Positions 48,084 through 57,202 of a DNA stretch of 64,000 nucleotides are shown in pieces. The stretch is from a virus: positions 1 through 64,000 of IMG/VR virus record IMGVR_UViG_3300035698_035307; one strand, given 5' to 3'. The notes under the pieces were generated by a model that was not told where the DNA came from, searched no databases, and worked only from the letters and a program-made list of their open reading frames with translations. Every line of letters starts with the position of its first letter. The first letter of the stretch is position 1. The position numbers were made by a program, and so were the translations under genes.

Positions 48084-49655
48084 TTAAAAATCAATATCGT
48101 CTTCGCTTCCGTCGCCTGCATCATCTGCTTTTTTCTTCTTTATGGCTGCGTTTTTCTCTAAATCAGCTGGGGCCATTTTTAAGAATCGTTTGATTAAAAA
48201 GTCGAGGTCGAAGTAAGGTACGTCATTCATATCTTCATCAGTTTCAACTAAACTGTCTCTCATTGTAGATATAAAATCAACTCTCTTCTCGAAGATTTCC
48301 ATTTCTTTTAATTCAGCGAACATGTTTTCTTCATTGAATTGAAGTGCTACGCTAGTTTGAAATGCTGAGTCTTGTTTAAGTTCAGGAAATTTAAGTGCCA
48401 TCTGTAAAAATAAAGGCTTAACTAATATCTCTTGGAAACTTGAACGAAGTCTTCTTATAAATTTAGCAAATTTTATTTCTTCTCTTATTAAACCATCTGC
48501 TGACATTTCGTAAGTTGCTGGGCTTTCTGTATCGAATCTACTGAAAGGAATTTTAGAAGCTAACTTTAACTTATCATCAAAATATTTTAGTGCATCAGTG
48601 TCACTTAAGTCTGGACCTTCATTTGCTAGTGTTTCAATTTCAGGAGAATCTCCATCTTTTTGTGGTAACCAATATTCTTTATTGAACTGCATCATTGGCT
48701 TACCATTTACTTTAAGGTCAGCTGATTCAAAATCGAAGTCAACCACCTCTCTATAATTCTGCATTAACTGAGCTAACGATTGTTTCGCTCTAGTTTTAGA
48801 TTTACCACCTACTGGAATAATAAACTTCATCTTGAAAGAAGCATTTGTCACAGCCCATATAACACGAGTGTGTTCCATTATTCTTAATAAGTTGAATGAA
48901 CGTACTAAACGTTCTACATAGCTTACTCTAGAAGCTGTTGTAATAGAACCGTAAGATAAGTATATGATTTGTGAATCAAACATCATTCTCTCTTTTCCTG
49001 GTACATCTTTAAACTGATACCAAACTTTCTTATTGGTTTGTTTATCTACTCCTGGTACAAGTGTAACTGCATCAAGTTCTTTAAAACCAATAATCTCATC
49101 TTGCTTATCATTGTAGATAATTTCAAATGCAAGGTAGCCGTCGATTAACCACTTTCTAAAGTAGTACCATGCTGACTGGTCTTGATTGAAACCAAAATAT
49201 TGGTAAATGTTATTAAATGCTTTGTTCATGTACTTCTCAACGTTCTCAGGAACATCAAGGTTTAATAAGTCGCCATAAGCAAAGTAATTCTTACTGTCGT
49301 ATACTATTGTCTCATCACAAAGCGTATCAAGGATGTCCTCGATTTCATCTTGCATTGAGAATATTCTAAGTTGTTCTCTTTTTTCTTGGTAGTCTCTATC
49401 AAAGAAGCCAATTTTCTTCTTAAAAGAAATATCACTCATTGAAAGGGCCGCAAATGGGTACCATAAGTCATCATCTGCTACGCCAAATGGATTTATATTC
49501 GTATATCCAATTTGGTCTTCTATAATACCAATACCTTGAGAATTACGAATAACCATGTCATCGTATTTCATTCCGAATGAACTTAAATCTTGTAAGGATT
49601 TCGAAATTTTTGTAGGAGCGCTGAACGGTCCAAATCTATCTAACCAACCTGGCAT
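48084..49655 (-). CDS. gp20: Portal protein, gp20-like
   Basis: A 523-residue portal (head-tail connector) protein matching T4 gp20 in length (524). Landmarks are DEIEDILDTLCDETIVYD (about 103-120), WYYFRKWLIDGYLAFEIIY, YLSYGSITTASRVSYVERLV, RVIWAVTNASFKMKFIIPVG and FDDKLKLASKIPFSRFD. It forms the dodecameric ring at the unique vertex through which DNA is packaged. Order portal, protease, capsid is as in T4. Confidence 0.92.
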   Translation of the reverse strand: MPGWLDRFGPFSAPTKISKSLQDLSSFGMKYDDMVIRNSQGIGIIEDQIGYTNINPFGVADDDLWYPFAALSMSDISFKKKIGFFDRDYQEKREQLRIFSMQDEIEDILDTLCDETIVYDSKNYFAYGDLLNLDVPENVEKYMNKAFNNIYQYFGFNQDQSAWYYFRKWLIDGYLAFEIIYNDKQDEIIGFKELDAVTLVPGVDKQTNKKVWYQFKDVPGKERMMFDSQIIYLSYGSITTASRVSYVERLVRSFNLLRIMEHTRVIWAVTNASFKMKFIIPVGGKSKTRAKQSLAQLMQNYREVVDFDFESADLKVNGKPMMQFNKEYWLPQKDGDSPEIETLANEGPDLSDTDALKYFDDKLKLASKIPFSRFDTESPATYEMSADGLIREEIKFAKFIRRLRSSFQEILVKPLFLQMALKFPELKQDSAFQTSVALQFNEENMFAELKEMEIFEKRVDFISTMRDSLVETDEDMNDVPYFDLDFLIKRFLKMAPADLEKNAAIKKKKADDAGDGSEDDIDF

Positions 49656-49688
49656 ATCTTTTTATTTTTTAATTATTATTGTTCTTTT

Positions 49689-49696
49689 TATATATC
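49689..49696 (-). promoter_or_regulatory. Late-promoter-like octamer GATATATA
   Basis: GATATATAAAA on the minus strand, 34 bases before the portal ATG at 49655 and directly after the upstream stop codon. Confidence 0.6.
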
Positions 49697-49697
49697 A

Positions 49698-50861
49698 TTA
49701 GAAAAGTTTTTTAAAGTTCTCAGCTTCAAGTTCATTCTTTTTGTCACCAACTGCTTTACCTTTAATACCATATTCTTTCATTACTTCATTTCCTTTAACT
49801 GTAGGCTTGAATTTTAAGAATGCTTTAACCATCTTTAGATTCATATTATTCCATTTTGCAAAGGTCATTAAATCTTGTGGGCCGATTTTGTTAACACCTG
49901 CCTGCGCAATCTTCCACTTGTTCTCAACAGCTAGGACTGTCTCTGGTGTCAGGTTCATAAACTCCTTAAGGAATATAATATCTCGAGTCTCATCTGCACC
50001 ATACTTATGCTTTGTCATCTTCTTTATCAGATTATCATCATTCATTCTAACTAACTGAGCAAGATTGATAATCCACTTGTTTGAATTAACAAAATTGAAG
50101 TCAATATCATACCCTGGTAATATCATTGGGAAGAATCCATAGTCTTTTAATAATCGAAGTGGGTGTGTAGTATCTTTAGCCTTAGAAATAGTTTTCTTAA
50201 ACTCATCACGAATCCTTTCAGGAGAAACTCCATCTAAACTATTGTCAGCCTTTAGAGCTGATTCAATTGCCTTATCTGGTTTAGAACCAGCAACACCGGC
50301 AAATCTAATTGCTCTTAGTTTTCTAAGTGGGTCTTCATCGAATCTAGCTTTTGCATCTCCAACAGTTCTGATTTTATTATTCTCTAAATCTTTTACACCG
50401 CCGACAAGGTCTACGATTTCTTGAGTTTCAATATCATAGAACAAAGCGTTAATAGTTAAGTCTCTTCTTAAAACATCTTTATCGATTGTAGAATACTTAA
50501 CGCCACCATCTGGTCTACGACCTTTACCTAAATCTTCTCTGAATGTTGCAATCTCAAATGGTTCGCCATTGATTATTGCAATTGTCACACCTAAATCTTT
50601 AGATTTTCCACCGTCTATAGTTTTGTACTTACCTGCAATTATCTTATCTACTTGAGCAGGTGTTGCATCAGTAGCTACATCATAGTCTTTAGGTTTCTTA
50701 CCTAATAAAGCATCACGAACTGCTCCACCTACTACGTATAATTTGAATCCACTTTTCTTGAATAATTTATGAAGTTCCATCACTTCACTAGGTAAATTCA
50801 ATTTGAATTTCTGTGCTGCTTCTATAAGCAGATTATATTCTTTAAATCCTTTTACTTTCAT
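49698..50861 (-). CDS. CCA-adding / poly(A) polymerase-type nucleotidyltransferase, possible capsid-targeted
   Basis: A 387-residue class II tRNA nucleotidyltransferase-like enzyme. The head domain has LYVVGGAVRDALLGKKPKDY followed by DVAT (GG-x-x-R-D and D-x-D metal site, about 41-65), the template-like RRDLTINALFYD block (about 132-143) and DPLRKLRAIRFA (about 176-187). The C-terminal body is shorter and helical. It would repair or add the CCA end of tRNA. The N-terminus VKGFKEYNLLIEAAQK resembles the capsid-targeting pattern, with L-I-E before A. It overlaps the upstream gene by 4 bases. Confidence 0.83.
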   Translation of the reverse strand: MKVKGFKEYNLLIEAAQKFKLNLPSEVMELHKLFKKSGFKLYVVGGAVRDALLGKKPKDYDVATDATPAQVDKIIAGKYKTIDGGKSKDLGVTIAIINGEPFEIATFREDLGKGRRPDGGVKYSTIDKDVLRRDLTINALFYDIETQEIVDLVGGVKDLENNKIRTVGDAKARFDEDPLRKLRAIRFAGVAGSKPDKAIESALKADNSLDGVSPERIRDEFKKTISKAKDTTHPLRLLKDYGFFPMILPGYDIDFNFVNSNKWIINLAQLVRMNDDNLIKKMTKHKYGADETRDIIFLKEFMNLTPETVLAVENKWKIAQAGVNKIGPQDLMTFAKWNNMNLKMVKAFLKFKPTVKGNEVMKEYGIKGKAVGDKKNELEAENFKKLF

Positions 50862-51430
50862 TTCTTAAGTCCTTTATTTATTTCTGCTACATTTAAGTAT
50901 GTTACCTTTGGCCATGAGTCATATGATAGAACATATTGTTCCGACTTTCTACCAGTTATATATGTTCTTACTGAATGATTAAAACCTACTCTTGATAAAA
51001 CTCTTACTAAGTTATTATAATATAAACCTATTACTTGAGCTTGTGCTTTTGCATTTCCTTTGTTTCTACCTCGAATAGCAGCCTTGATATTAACAGCATA
51101 AGCTTCCATTATTTTATCCATGATTTTTAATCTAAGCTGGTTTGGTAGAAAATTAAGATTTATTCCAATATCGTTCCCATGGTCATCTTGTCCCATTGAA
51201 AGAACAACTGGATTTGCATCCCATGATTTCATATTCTTTATCGTCTTTGGGTCAACATATTTGAACATGTATATCTTACCTCGTTTAAATCTTTCATTAG
51301 TCTTAACTAACGTTGTATCTTTTGAATCTCGTTTAGCTTTGATGTACCAAATTTCAGCATCTCTTATTGCTTTACCTTGGCCACCAGCCTCTTTGATTTC
51401 TTTTCTTATTAAGTCTTTTAATAATGTCAT
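50858..51430 (-). CDS. Possible DNA end protector (gp2-like) or head-completion protein
   Basis: A 190-residue basic protein. The middle has FKRGKIYMFKYVDPKTIKNM, then VVLSMGQDDHGNDIGINLNF and LPNQLRLKIMDKI, a strand-turn block reminiscent of small head-completion proteins in T4-type phages. In T4, gp2 (protects DNA ends from RecBCD) is encoded next to gp4, and here the gp4-like nuclease gene is immediately upstream with a 4-base overlap. That synteny is the main reason for the suggestion. Confidence 0.4.
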   Translation of the reverse strand: MTLLKDLIRKEIKEAGGQGKAIRDAEIWYIKAKRDSKDTTLVKTNERFKRGKIYMFKYVDPKTIKNMKSWDANPVVLSMGQDDHGNDIGINLNFLPNQLRLKIMDKIMEAYAVNIKAAIRGRNKGNAKAQAQVIGLYYNNLVRVLSRVGFNHSVRTYITGRKSEQYVLSYDSWPKVTYLNVAEINKGLKK

Positions 51431-51906
51431 GATTTAAGAAATTTTTCGGTTACAATTATAAACTCCCACCCTCTTTCTCGAGCATACAATGTAGCAGCTC
51501 GAGATTTAAAGAAGTTTCTGATATAAGTTTCGACTGCATACTTATAGTTTTTAACTGCTTGTGTAGTCTTACGTTTTGGTGGTTTTGGTTTAAGTGTTTC
51601 TCTATAAGGTTTAACCTCAACGAGATAACTTATCTTATTCCCAGAAGGCTTCTTTACTTTCATATAGAAGTCTGGGAAATAGTCATGATATTTTTTATCT
51701 CTTGGATTATAGTAACGAACTTTGATAGGTTCAGAAGCCCATTCAATAATATTGTCTGTGTTATCACAGTACATACAAAATTTAGTTTCCCAACTACTTC
51801 TACAAATTATAGGATATGGTCCAATATATTTGGCCGGCCTTTTTGGTTGAAAGTAACTCTGTTTCCACTTTGATTTTTTTGAAGGTCTGTTCCTTTTTAT
51901 GTTCAT
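51427..51906 (-). CDS. gp4: Head-completion nuclease, gp4-like
   Basis: A 159-residue PD-(D/E)xK nuclease-fold protein of the T4 gp4 (gp50/65) type needed to finish filled heads. Features are CRSSWETKFCMYCDNTDNII, then EWASEPIKVRYY, the first catalytic Asp in YFPDFYMKV and the E-x-K in YLVEVKPYRE. This is the TnsA-like arrangement. The N-terminal 25 residues are basic. It overlaps both neighbours by 4 bases, including the late sigma gene upstream. Confidence 0.8.
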   Translation of the reverse strand: MNIKRNRPSKKSKWKQSYFQPKRPAKYIGPYPIICRSSWETKFCMYCDNTDNIIEWASEPIKVRYYNPRDKKYHDYFPDFYMKVKKPSGNKISYLVEVKPYRETLKPKPPKRKTTQAVKNYKYAVETYIRNFFKSRAATLYARERGWEFIIVTEKFLKS

Positions 51907-52376
51907 AGACTATATATCCCATCAGAAGAATCGCTACCGTATCCAGTGCTATCTAAGCTAATGGTTCCAGCATATTTCTTTGGGTATAATTTGTTCCAGC
52001 CTTTTGCTGCACCTTTTTTAGCTATCTCTGTATAATATGCAAAGGCATTCTTATATTTAGGATTAAATCCATTCCAATATTTTAAAAGGTCTAATTTAGC
52101 TGAGGATGCGCAATCTTCTTTATCTGCGACTTTAACATAAGCAAGTTTTCTTGATACACCATCTGCAATAAGCATCAATAGTGTAACTGCTCTGTTAGTT
52201 AATTTACCTTGTTCTTTAGATAAAACTATCTCCGCATAAAGTTCTTTGTTATTAACGGGTATATCCTTCTTTTTTCTCTTTTTCGGTACTTTCTTTACTG
52301 CTGGTTTCTTCGCGGCAGTTTTTTTCTTACTAGCTGCTTTAACTTGTTTCTTATCAGTTGTTTGTTTTTTAGCCAT
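51903..52376 (-). CDS. gp55: Late-transcription sigma factor, gp55-like
   Basis: A 157-residue homolog of T4 gp55, the small sigma factor that directs host RNA polymerase to late promoters. The matching core is VNNKELYAEIV (40-50), LLMLIADGVSRK (about 66-77) and NPKYKNAFAYYTEIAKKGAA (about 103-122), the equivalent of the T4 KYKNPHAYITQ segment. The first 38 residues are a Lys/Ala/Pro-rich basic extension absent from T4 gp55. The protein ends with a short hydrophobic tail (DGIYSL), which could replace the clamp-binding tail of gp55. Expected target: the GATATATA/GATAAATA octamers of this window. Confidence 0.75.
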   Translation of the reverse strand: MAKKQTTDKKQVKAASKKKTAAKKPAVKKVPKKRKKKDIPVNNKELYAEIVLSKEQGKLTNRAVTLLMLIADGVSRKLAYVKVADKEDCASSAKLDLLKYWNGFNPKYKNAFAYYTEIAKKGAAKGWNKLYPKKYAGTISLDSTGYGSDSSDGIYSL

Positions 52377-52447
52377 TCTGTTTCGTTTTTTAGAATATGT
52401 AAGTTATATCGTTGGTACTGCGATAGTTTCAGGGTTTTTACCCACAA

Positions 52448-52472
52448 AACTGCCGGCGATATGCCGGCAGTT
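52448..52472 (-). terminator. Strong intrinsic terminator
   Basis: AACTGCCGGC pairs perfectly with GCCGGCAGTT over a 5-base loop, GC-rich in an AT-rich genome, with TTTT following on the minus strand. It is about 30 bases after the stop at 52502. Confidence 0.85.
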
Positions 52473-52501
52473 ACTTTTTATAAATTTGTTATGTTTGGGC
52501 C

Positions 52502-54604
52502 TTATTCTACGGGCTTAACTTCTGATTCTTTGTGAGGGTGAGTAGTTCCATCGTTATACATTACGATATACTCTTCGTCATCTGAACTCCAACTTTGAAG
52601 TGTACCAATCATACCGTCAGAACATTCAACCTTTGTTCCTGGTGGAATATGGTCTTCGTTTGTTGCTTCTGATACTTTAATTTCACCTTCTTTAAATTCT
52701 TTAGTGGTTCCGTCATCGTAAGAAACTAAGTAAGTTCCTTCTTCGTCACTGTAACTGTTAATGCTTCCACCATCTGAAGTCTTTGTACCTGGTTGGTATT
52801 TAGCTTCATTTGTGTTTTCTGCAACAACAATATCACCTTCTTTAAATTCTTTAGTGGTTCCGTCATCGTAAGAAACTAAGTAAGTTCCTTCTTCGTCACT
52901 AAAACTATTAATACTACCACCGTCCTTTGTTTTCGTACCTGGTTTGTATTTAGCTTCTACAACTTTAGCTTCGCCAATTGCATTGAACTCTGCTTGGAAT
53001 TTATCAAGTTCAGAATTAACTAATGCAGTTGCTTCTTTAATTGATTGATTCTCTTGGTCCGCTTTTGATAAATCTTCTTTCTTTTCCTTTAAGAATAAAA
53101 TCTTATCTAAAAGTTCTGATTTTCTTTCTTCAAGTTTAGCGGCTTCTTGTTTCTCTGCTGCTAATTTCTCAAATACTAAAGTACTGATATCGTAATTAAG
53201 AGCTTCTTGAACATCTTTAACTGCATCTTCTACTTTCTCATACATCTCAAATGTATTACGTCCCATATAAGTATTAACTTTATTGATGTATAGATTTTCA
53301 TCCATCTTCATTACGTTAAACTGAAGGCCGTTATGTTTTCTTGAAGTGATACTTCTAACGAAGTCCAATTCTTTAATTTCTGCTAAGTTTTCATAAGTAG
53401 CTACAATTACATTAACTGTATTCTGCTCATTCATTCTATACTTACCTGTTGTTAATAAGAAGTTTCTAAGAGCACTTCCATCAACCATCTCTTGAACTTT
53501 ACCGTTGAACTTAAAAATAGGTTCTTTTGTTTCGCTTAAAGATAGAGAAACCATATTTTCTCCTTTTGAAGTTACCATTTCACCAGACTTAAATCTGAAT
53601 GTTTCTTCGCAAGCCATTAAAGTTATAAATAAAGCGTTTACTTTATCTTGTGCAAATGGTATGATTGTATTTTCTTTCACATAGTAAGGGCTACCATTAA
53701 GTGCAAATAAAAGTCCACCTTCATGTTCTACTACATATGAATGTCTTTTAAGTACAAGATTATTAGCATCATCGTCAATATCTTTACTTAATTTAATATT
53801 GTGTTCGTAAATTGCATTAAGTTGCGGTATCCATCTCATGCCACTAACTTCAGCAGTAACTGCTTGGCGCATATCACTCTCTGTCATTAATCTAAGTTCA
53901 TCAAGTTTATCAAGACCTGATTGGTAGTATTTCTTTGCATTACTTCCATCAAGTGAAGTATAAGCTTCTTCAACAGCAACGCCCATTGCATTTGCAGTAA
54001 GTGCTCCTTCTACTGTTCTAATAAATTCACCAACTGGATTCATCCAATCGAATGCTCTTAATTCTTGAACAAGAGATTTTGCAAGGACAGCATGCGATAA
54101 TTTGTTAGCTGCGATTTGTCTTTGAGTATTAGTATATGTAGTCAAAGCGATTTGTTGTTCGTTCAAGTTATTCATAATAGCATCAACCTCAGTTGGAACC
54201 ATTTTTTGTTGACCTGCTTCAACAGCCGTATTATACTCTACTAATGAACCCTTAAGTTCGTTAATTTTGCCAATAGCTTCGTCAATTCTTGATTGACTCG
54301 CTTCAGCCACCATAGGCTTAAGATATTTGTCGCAAATATCATTAATCTGACCGATGTAATAAGCTTTTGAAGAATGAACATTATAGCCTTTCATAGCTTC
54401 TTTCAATGTATTAATTCTTTCTTCAAGATTTAATTTTTCTTTAATAGTCATTGTTATAATTGTTTTTTTAGGATAATACATACTAATCCCAAACTGAATC
54501 TTTTCAGCGGGTATTCCCATTTTATCAAGAATTACGCAGACTTGCTCTGGTGTTTTTCCTGATTTTGCAAATTCTTGCACTAATGCCTGTAGATTATTAC
54601 TCAT
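52502..54604 (-). CDS. Large virion-type protein with three C-terminal Tudor/KOW-like repeats
   Basis: A 700-residue protein of unknown function, probably structural. Residues 1-240 are helical (EERINTLKEAMKGYNVHSSK and following). About 240-440 is alpha/beta with RHSYVVEHEGGLLFALNG. About 450-545 is coiled coil. Residues 553-700 hold three repeats of about 50 residues with core PGTK-x-x-DGG-S-I-N-S and YLVSYDDGTTKEFKEG, resembling small SH3-like barrels (Tudor/KOW type) that bind peptides or nucleic acid. It has its own late-promoter-like motif and terminator, so it is a single-gene late unit. Confidence 0.62.
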   Translation of the reverse strand: MSNNLQALVQEFAKSGKTPEQVCVILDKMGIPAEKIQFGISMYYPKKTIITMTIKEKLNLEERINTLKEAMKGYNVHSSKAYYIGQINDICDKYLKPMVAEASQSRIDEAIGKINELKGSLVEYNTAVEAGQQKMVPTEVDAIMNNLNEQQIALTTYTNTQRQIAANKLSHAVLAKSLVQELRAFDWMNPVGEFIRTVEGALTANAMGVAVEEAYTSLDGSNAKKYYQSGLDKLDELRLMTESDMRQAVTAEVSGMRWIPQLNAIYEHNIKLSKDIDDDANNLVLKRHSYVVEHEGGLLFALNGSPYYVKENTIIPFAQDKVNALFITLMACEETFRFKSGEMVTSKGENMVSLSLSETKEPIFKFNGKVQEMVDGSALRNFLLTTGKYRMNEQNTVNVIVATYENLAEIKELDFVRSITSRKHNGLQFNVMKMDENLYINKVNTYMGRNTFEMYEKVEDAVKDVQEALNYDISTLVFEKLAAEKQEAAKLEERKSELLDKILFLKEKKEDLSKADQENQSIKEATALVNSELDKFQAEFNAIGEAKVVEAKYKPGTKTKDGGSINSFSDEEGTYLVSYDDGTTKEFKEGDIVVAENTNEAKYQPGTKTSDGGSINSYSDEEGTYLVSYDDGTTKEFKEGEIKVSEATNEDHIPPGTKVECSDGMIGTLQSWSSDDEEYIVMYNDGTTHPHKESEVKPVE
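52505..52948 (-). repeat. Three ~150-base repeats, two nearly identical
   Basis: The segments 52683-52750 and 52833-52900 are identical over 68 bases at an offset of 150. The third copy (next to the stop codon) is diverged. Recent duplication or recombination between the two identical copies is likely. Confidence 0.8.
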
Positions 54605-54624
54605 ATCTCACATTTTATTTGGTT

Positions 54625-54632
54625 TATATATC
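54625..54632 (-). promoter_or_regulatory. Late-promoter-like octamer GATATATA
   Basis: GATATATAAAC on the minus strand, 21 bases before the ATG at 54604. Confidence 0.6.
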
Positions 54633-54654
54633 ATTTGTCTTGCGTTTAATTTTC

Positions 54655-55488
54655 CTACTCATGTTTCTTATCGAAAGATGCGTCTTGTCTACTTTTTAAT
54701 ACATTTTTCTCAACTTTAGCAATTGCATCACTAGATTTTTCACCAAAACCAGTTAAACCCATACGAGGAGGTGCGGTAAATGTATTATGTTCTATCTCAA
54801 ACATTCTATTACCAGCAAACTGTTCGTGTTTAAAATCAATTGAAGGAATAAATGCTAATGCCTCAAGATTAAATGTTACTTTATATTTCTTATCATCATC
54901 AAACGCAAATTCAATTGGTCTTTCTTGTGTATAATCTTCTGGCATCTTATAATAACATGCTACTCTGAATGTTGCTTCATTTGGGTGGCCTGCTTCAATA
55001 TTAAAAGCATTGTTCTTATATAGCCTCTTGATTAAAGCTTCGGCAATTTTGAATGTATCTAATTGACTATCAACTAAAACTTCAACATCAAAGCCGAAAG
55101 TAATTGGTATCATCTGGAATTGAGAATGAAATGATTTCATCTCTTGTCCTACTAATCTATTATAGGTACCATAAACGTATTTGTTAAGTAATGAACCTGA
55201 GTCAATATTCATAGAAGTCATATTAAGAATACCTCTTGGAAGTTTCTCATAATTCGTCTTAGCATGTTCACCTTCTGGGTCTCTTACACCGTCATTTAAA
55301 AAATGTTGTTCTAAGAAAGCTTCATCTCCAGCAATTGCATACATGAAAGGTACTTTTACCTTATCTCTCGTGTCTTCGTCAGTTTGTTGGTAGTAATAAA
55401 TCTTCTCATTTAAGTCAGCTAAAAGGCCTACGAATATCTGTCGTATGACAGAATCGTCCTTATTATAAACTAAATTGTATGCAGGCAT
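54655..55488 (-). CDS. Probable tail sheath stabiliser, gp15-like
   Basis: A 277-residue protein with the general pattern of the T4 gp15 tail-completion family. The start has YNKDDSVIRQIFVGLLADLN and VKVPFMYAIAGDEAFL, followed by YEKLPRGILNMTSMNIDSGS and IPITFGFDVEVLVDSQLDTF, comparable to the LPRISFEM and PY-x-L-x-F blocks of gp15. T4 gp15 has 272 residues, very close in length. It would cap the tail and bind the head. The C-terminus is basic. Confidence 0.58.
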   Translation of the reverse strand: MPAYNLVYNKDDSVIRQIFVGLLADLNEKIYYYQQTDEDTRDKVKVPFMYAIAGDEAFLEQHFLNDGVRDPEGEHAKTNYEKLPRGILNMTSMNIDSGSLLNKYVYGTYNRLVGQEMKSFHSQFQMIPITFGFDVEVLVDSQLDTFKIAEALIKRLYKNNAFNIEAGHPNEATFRVACYYKMPEDYTQERPIEFAFDDDKKYKVTFNLEALAFIPSIDFKHEQFAGNRMFEIEHNTFTAPPRMGLTGFGEKSSDAIAKVEKNVLKSRQDASFDKKHE

Positions 55489-55508
55489 TCATTAATGATT
55501 ATTTTAAG

Positions 55509-55516
55509 TATATATT
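55509..55516 (-). promoter_or_regulatory. Variant late-promoter-like octamer AATATATA
   Basis: AATATATACTT on the minus strand, 21 bases before the ATG at 55488. It differs from the usual form by A for G at the first position. Confidence 0.4.
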
Positions 55517-55518
55517 GC

Positions 55519-57198
55519 TTATTGGATTGTTTCTACATTAAATTTACTAAAACCGTTCTCTCTATAGATTTCAATCTTCTTATCAAACAATTCATGAGGT
55601 AATACAGTATGGTTGATTACGAATGCATTAATGTTATTTTCCTTGATAACTTTATTAAGAATCTTTAGAATAGAATGTACACCATCTGCATCAATTGAAC
55701 TGAATATTTCATCTAAGAAAAGTAAGTTTAATTGTGGGAAACGAAGTTTCAGCATCTTTATAATAGAGATGATAATAACAAAATCAGCTTTCTTTTTCTC
55801 ACCTGTACTTAATGTACTAGGATTAATTACTTCACCTAAATGATTAATCTGACAATCAAAATGTTCATCAAATCTAATTTGAAAATGTAAGTGCATTTCA
55901 TTTGCCATCTGGGCTATTGATGTATTTAGAGCAGGTAGAATAGTCTTCAGTGCAAGGTTCTTAACGCCCTCATCACCTAATAAATTTTCCATCATGTTCA
56001 AGAAATAATCGTCTTCCGATTTTCTTACTTTTGTTTTAGATTTTGTTTTCTCTTTAACTTTGAACTCATCTATTAAACCTTTAAGATGGTCGAATTGTTC
56101 ATCATCATTTGTCTTAAGACTTTTAGCTATTTCAACTAACTCATTCTTATATGTTTGAATCTGTGTAGATAAAGCTGAGGCCTTTTGCAGTACTGCATCT
56201 TGCTTATTCCTATTATCATACGCAGTTTCTTTAAGCTTGTCAATCTTTAATTTAACACCATCCATCTCGATAGGTAATTTTGCAACTTTAACTTCTGCAG
56301 CTTCTTTAATTTCTTTATGGAAGTCTGTGTTAAGTGGAGATTCACATGTCGGGCACTTCTTTTGCTTTCTTAAATTGATTTGTTTCTGTGCTTCAGTAAG
56401 CTCATCTTTCTTACCATTATAAAGAGTTCTGTGTTTATCAATTTCTTCTTCAATAATATCATATCGCTCAAGCAGCTTAGTACGTACCTCGGATAGTCTA
56501 TTCTTACTTGCAACTAAATCCTTAAGCTTATCTTTAAGGTCAGTTATCTTGCTGTTCTTTTTGTTCTCAGTAATCTCTTCAAGAGATTCAATTTTCTCAT
56601 TAATTGAAACGATATTATCTGCAAGTTGATTTAATTCATCATCCACAGTTTTAATTTCATCCTTTAAATCTTTACGATTGTCTTTAATTACTTTAAGCAT
56701 GTCATTGAGAATAGAGAAACCGAATAATCTATCAATGATATTTCTCTTATCTTTATTGCTCATGTTTATGAATGACTTGAACTCAGTAATTGATAAGATA
56801 ATAATATTCTTGAATACGTGAAATGGAATTTTAAAAACTTCTTTCTCTAAATATTCTTGTACGTTTGATTTACCAGCTTGGTCATAATCTACATTATTAA
56901 TCTTAACACTGAACTTCTTAGGCTTTAAACCTCTTTCAATTACAACATTATTGCTACCACATGTAACATCTACTTTAATAGTCATGCCACCATTTATCCT
57001 GTTAGGTAAATCTGCAAGATTCTTGCCTTCAATTTTACCATATAAGCCAAATACGATTGCATTTGCAATTGTTGTTTTACCAAAACCATTGCCTCCTGTT
57101 ACTAAATAGAATGAGCTATTTTCTTCTTCGAAAATTATCTTCTGTGCTTCATTACCGTAACTTGCTATATTCTTAAACTCAATTGAATTAATTCTCAT
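55519..57198 (-). CDS. gp46: Recombination endonuclease subunit, gp46-like (Rad50/SbcC)
   Basis: A 559-residue SMC-like ATPase that works with gp47 in end resection and host DNA degradation. Walker A is LVTGGNGFGKTTIANAI, the zinc hook in the coiled coil is KKCPTCESPLN, the signature is LSTGEKKKADF and Walker B is LNLLFLDEIFSSID. The two coiled-coil arms flank the hook. Length equals T4 gp46 (560). ATG at 57198 (MRINSIEFKNIASYGN) is preferred to the GTG at 57231. The last bases of gp47 overlap the leader. Confidence 0.92.
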   Translation of the reverse strand: MRINSIEFKNIASYGNEAQKIIFEEENSSFYLVTGGNGFGKTTIANAIVFGLYGKIEGKNLADLPNRINGGMTIKVDVTCGSNNVVIERGLKPKKFSVKINNVDYDQAGKSNVQEYLEKEVFKIPFHVFKNIIILSITEFKSFINMSNKDKRNIIDRLFGFSILNDMLKVIKDNRKDLKDEIKTVDDELNQLADNIVSINEKIESLEEITENKKNSKITDLKDKLKDLVASKNRLSEVRTKLLERYDIIEEEIDKHRTLYNGKKDELTEAQKQINLRKQKKCPTCESPLNTDFHKEIKEAAEVKVAKLPIEMDGVKLKIDKLKETAYDNRNKQDAVLQKASALSTQIQTYKNELVEIAKSLKTNDDEQFDHLKGLIDEFKVKEKTKSKTKVRKSEDDYFLNMMENLLGDEGVKNLALKTILPALNTSIAQMANEMHLHFQIRFDEHFDCQINHLGEVINPSTLSTGEKKKADFVIIISIIKMLKLRFPQLNLLFLDEIFSSIDADGVHSILKILNKVIKENNINAFVINHTVLPHELFDKKIEIYRENGFSKFNVETIQ

Positions 57199-57202
57199 AC
57201 TC

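Noticed and set aside
51911-51918. GATATATA octamer 5 bases before the gp4-like start
   Set aside because: It is formed by the last codons of the gp55-like gene (GGA TAT ATA GTC-type context) and is too close to the start codon to give a usable leader. Treated as chance.
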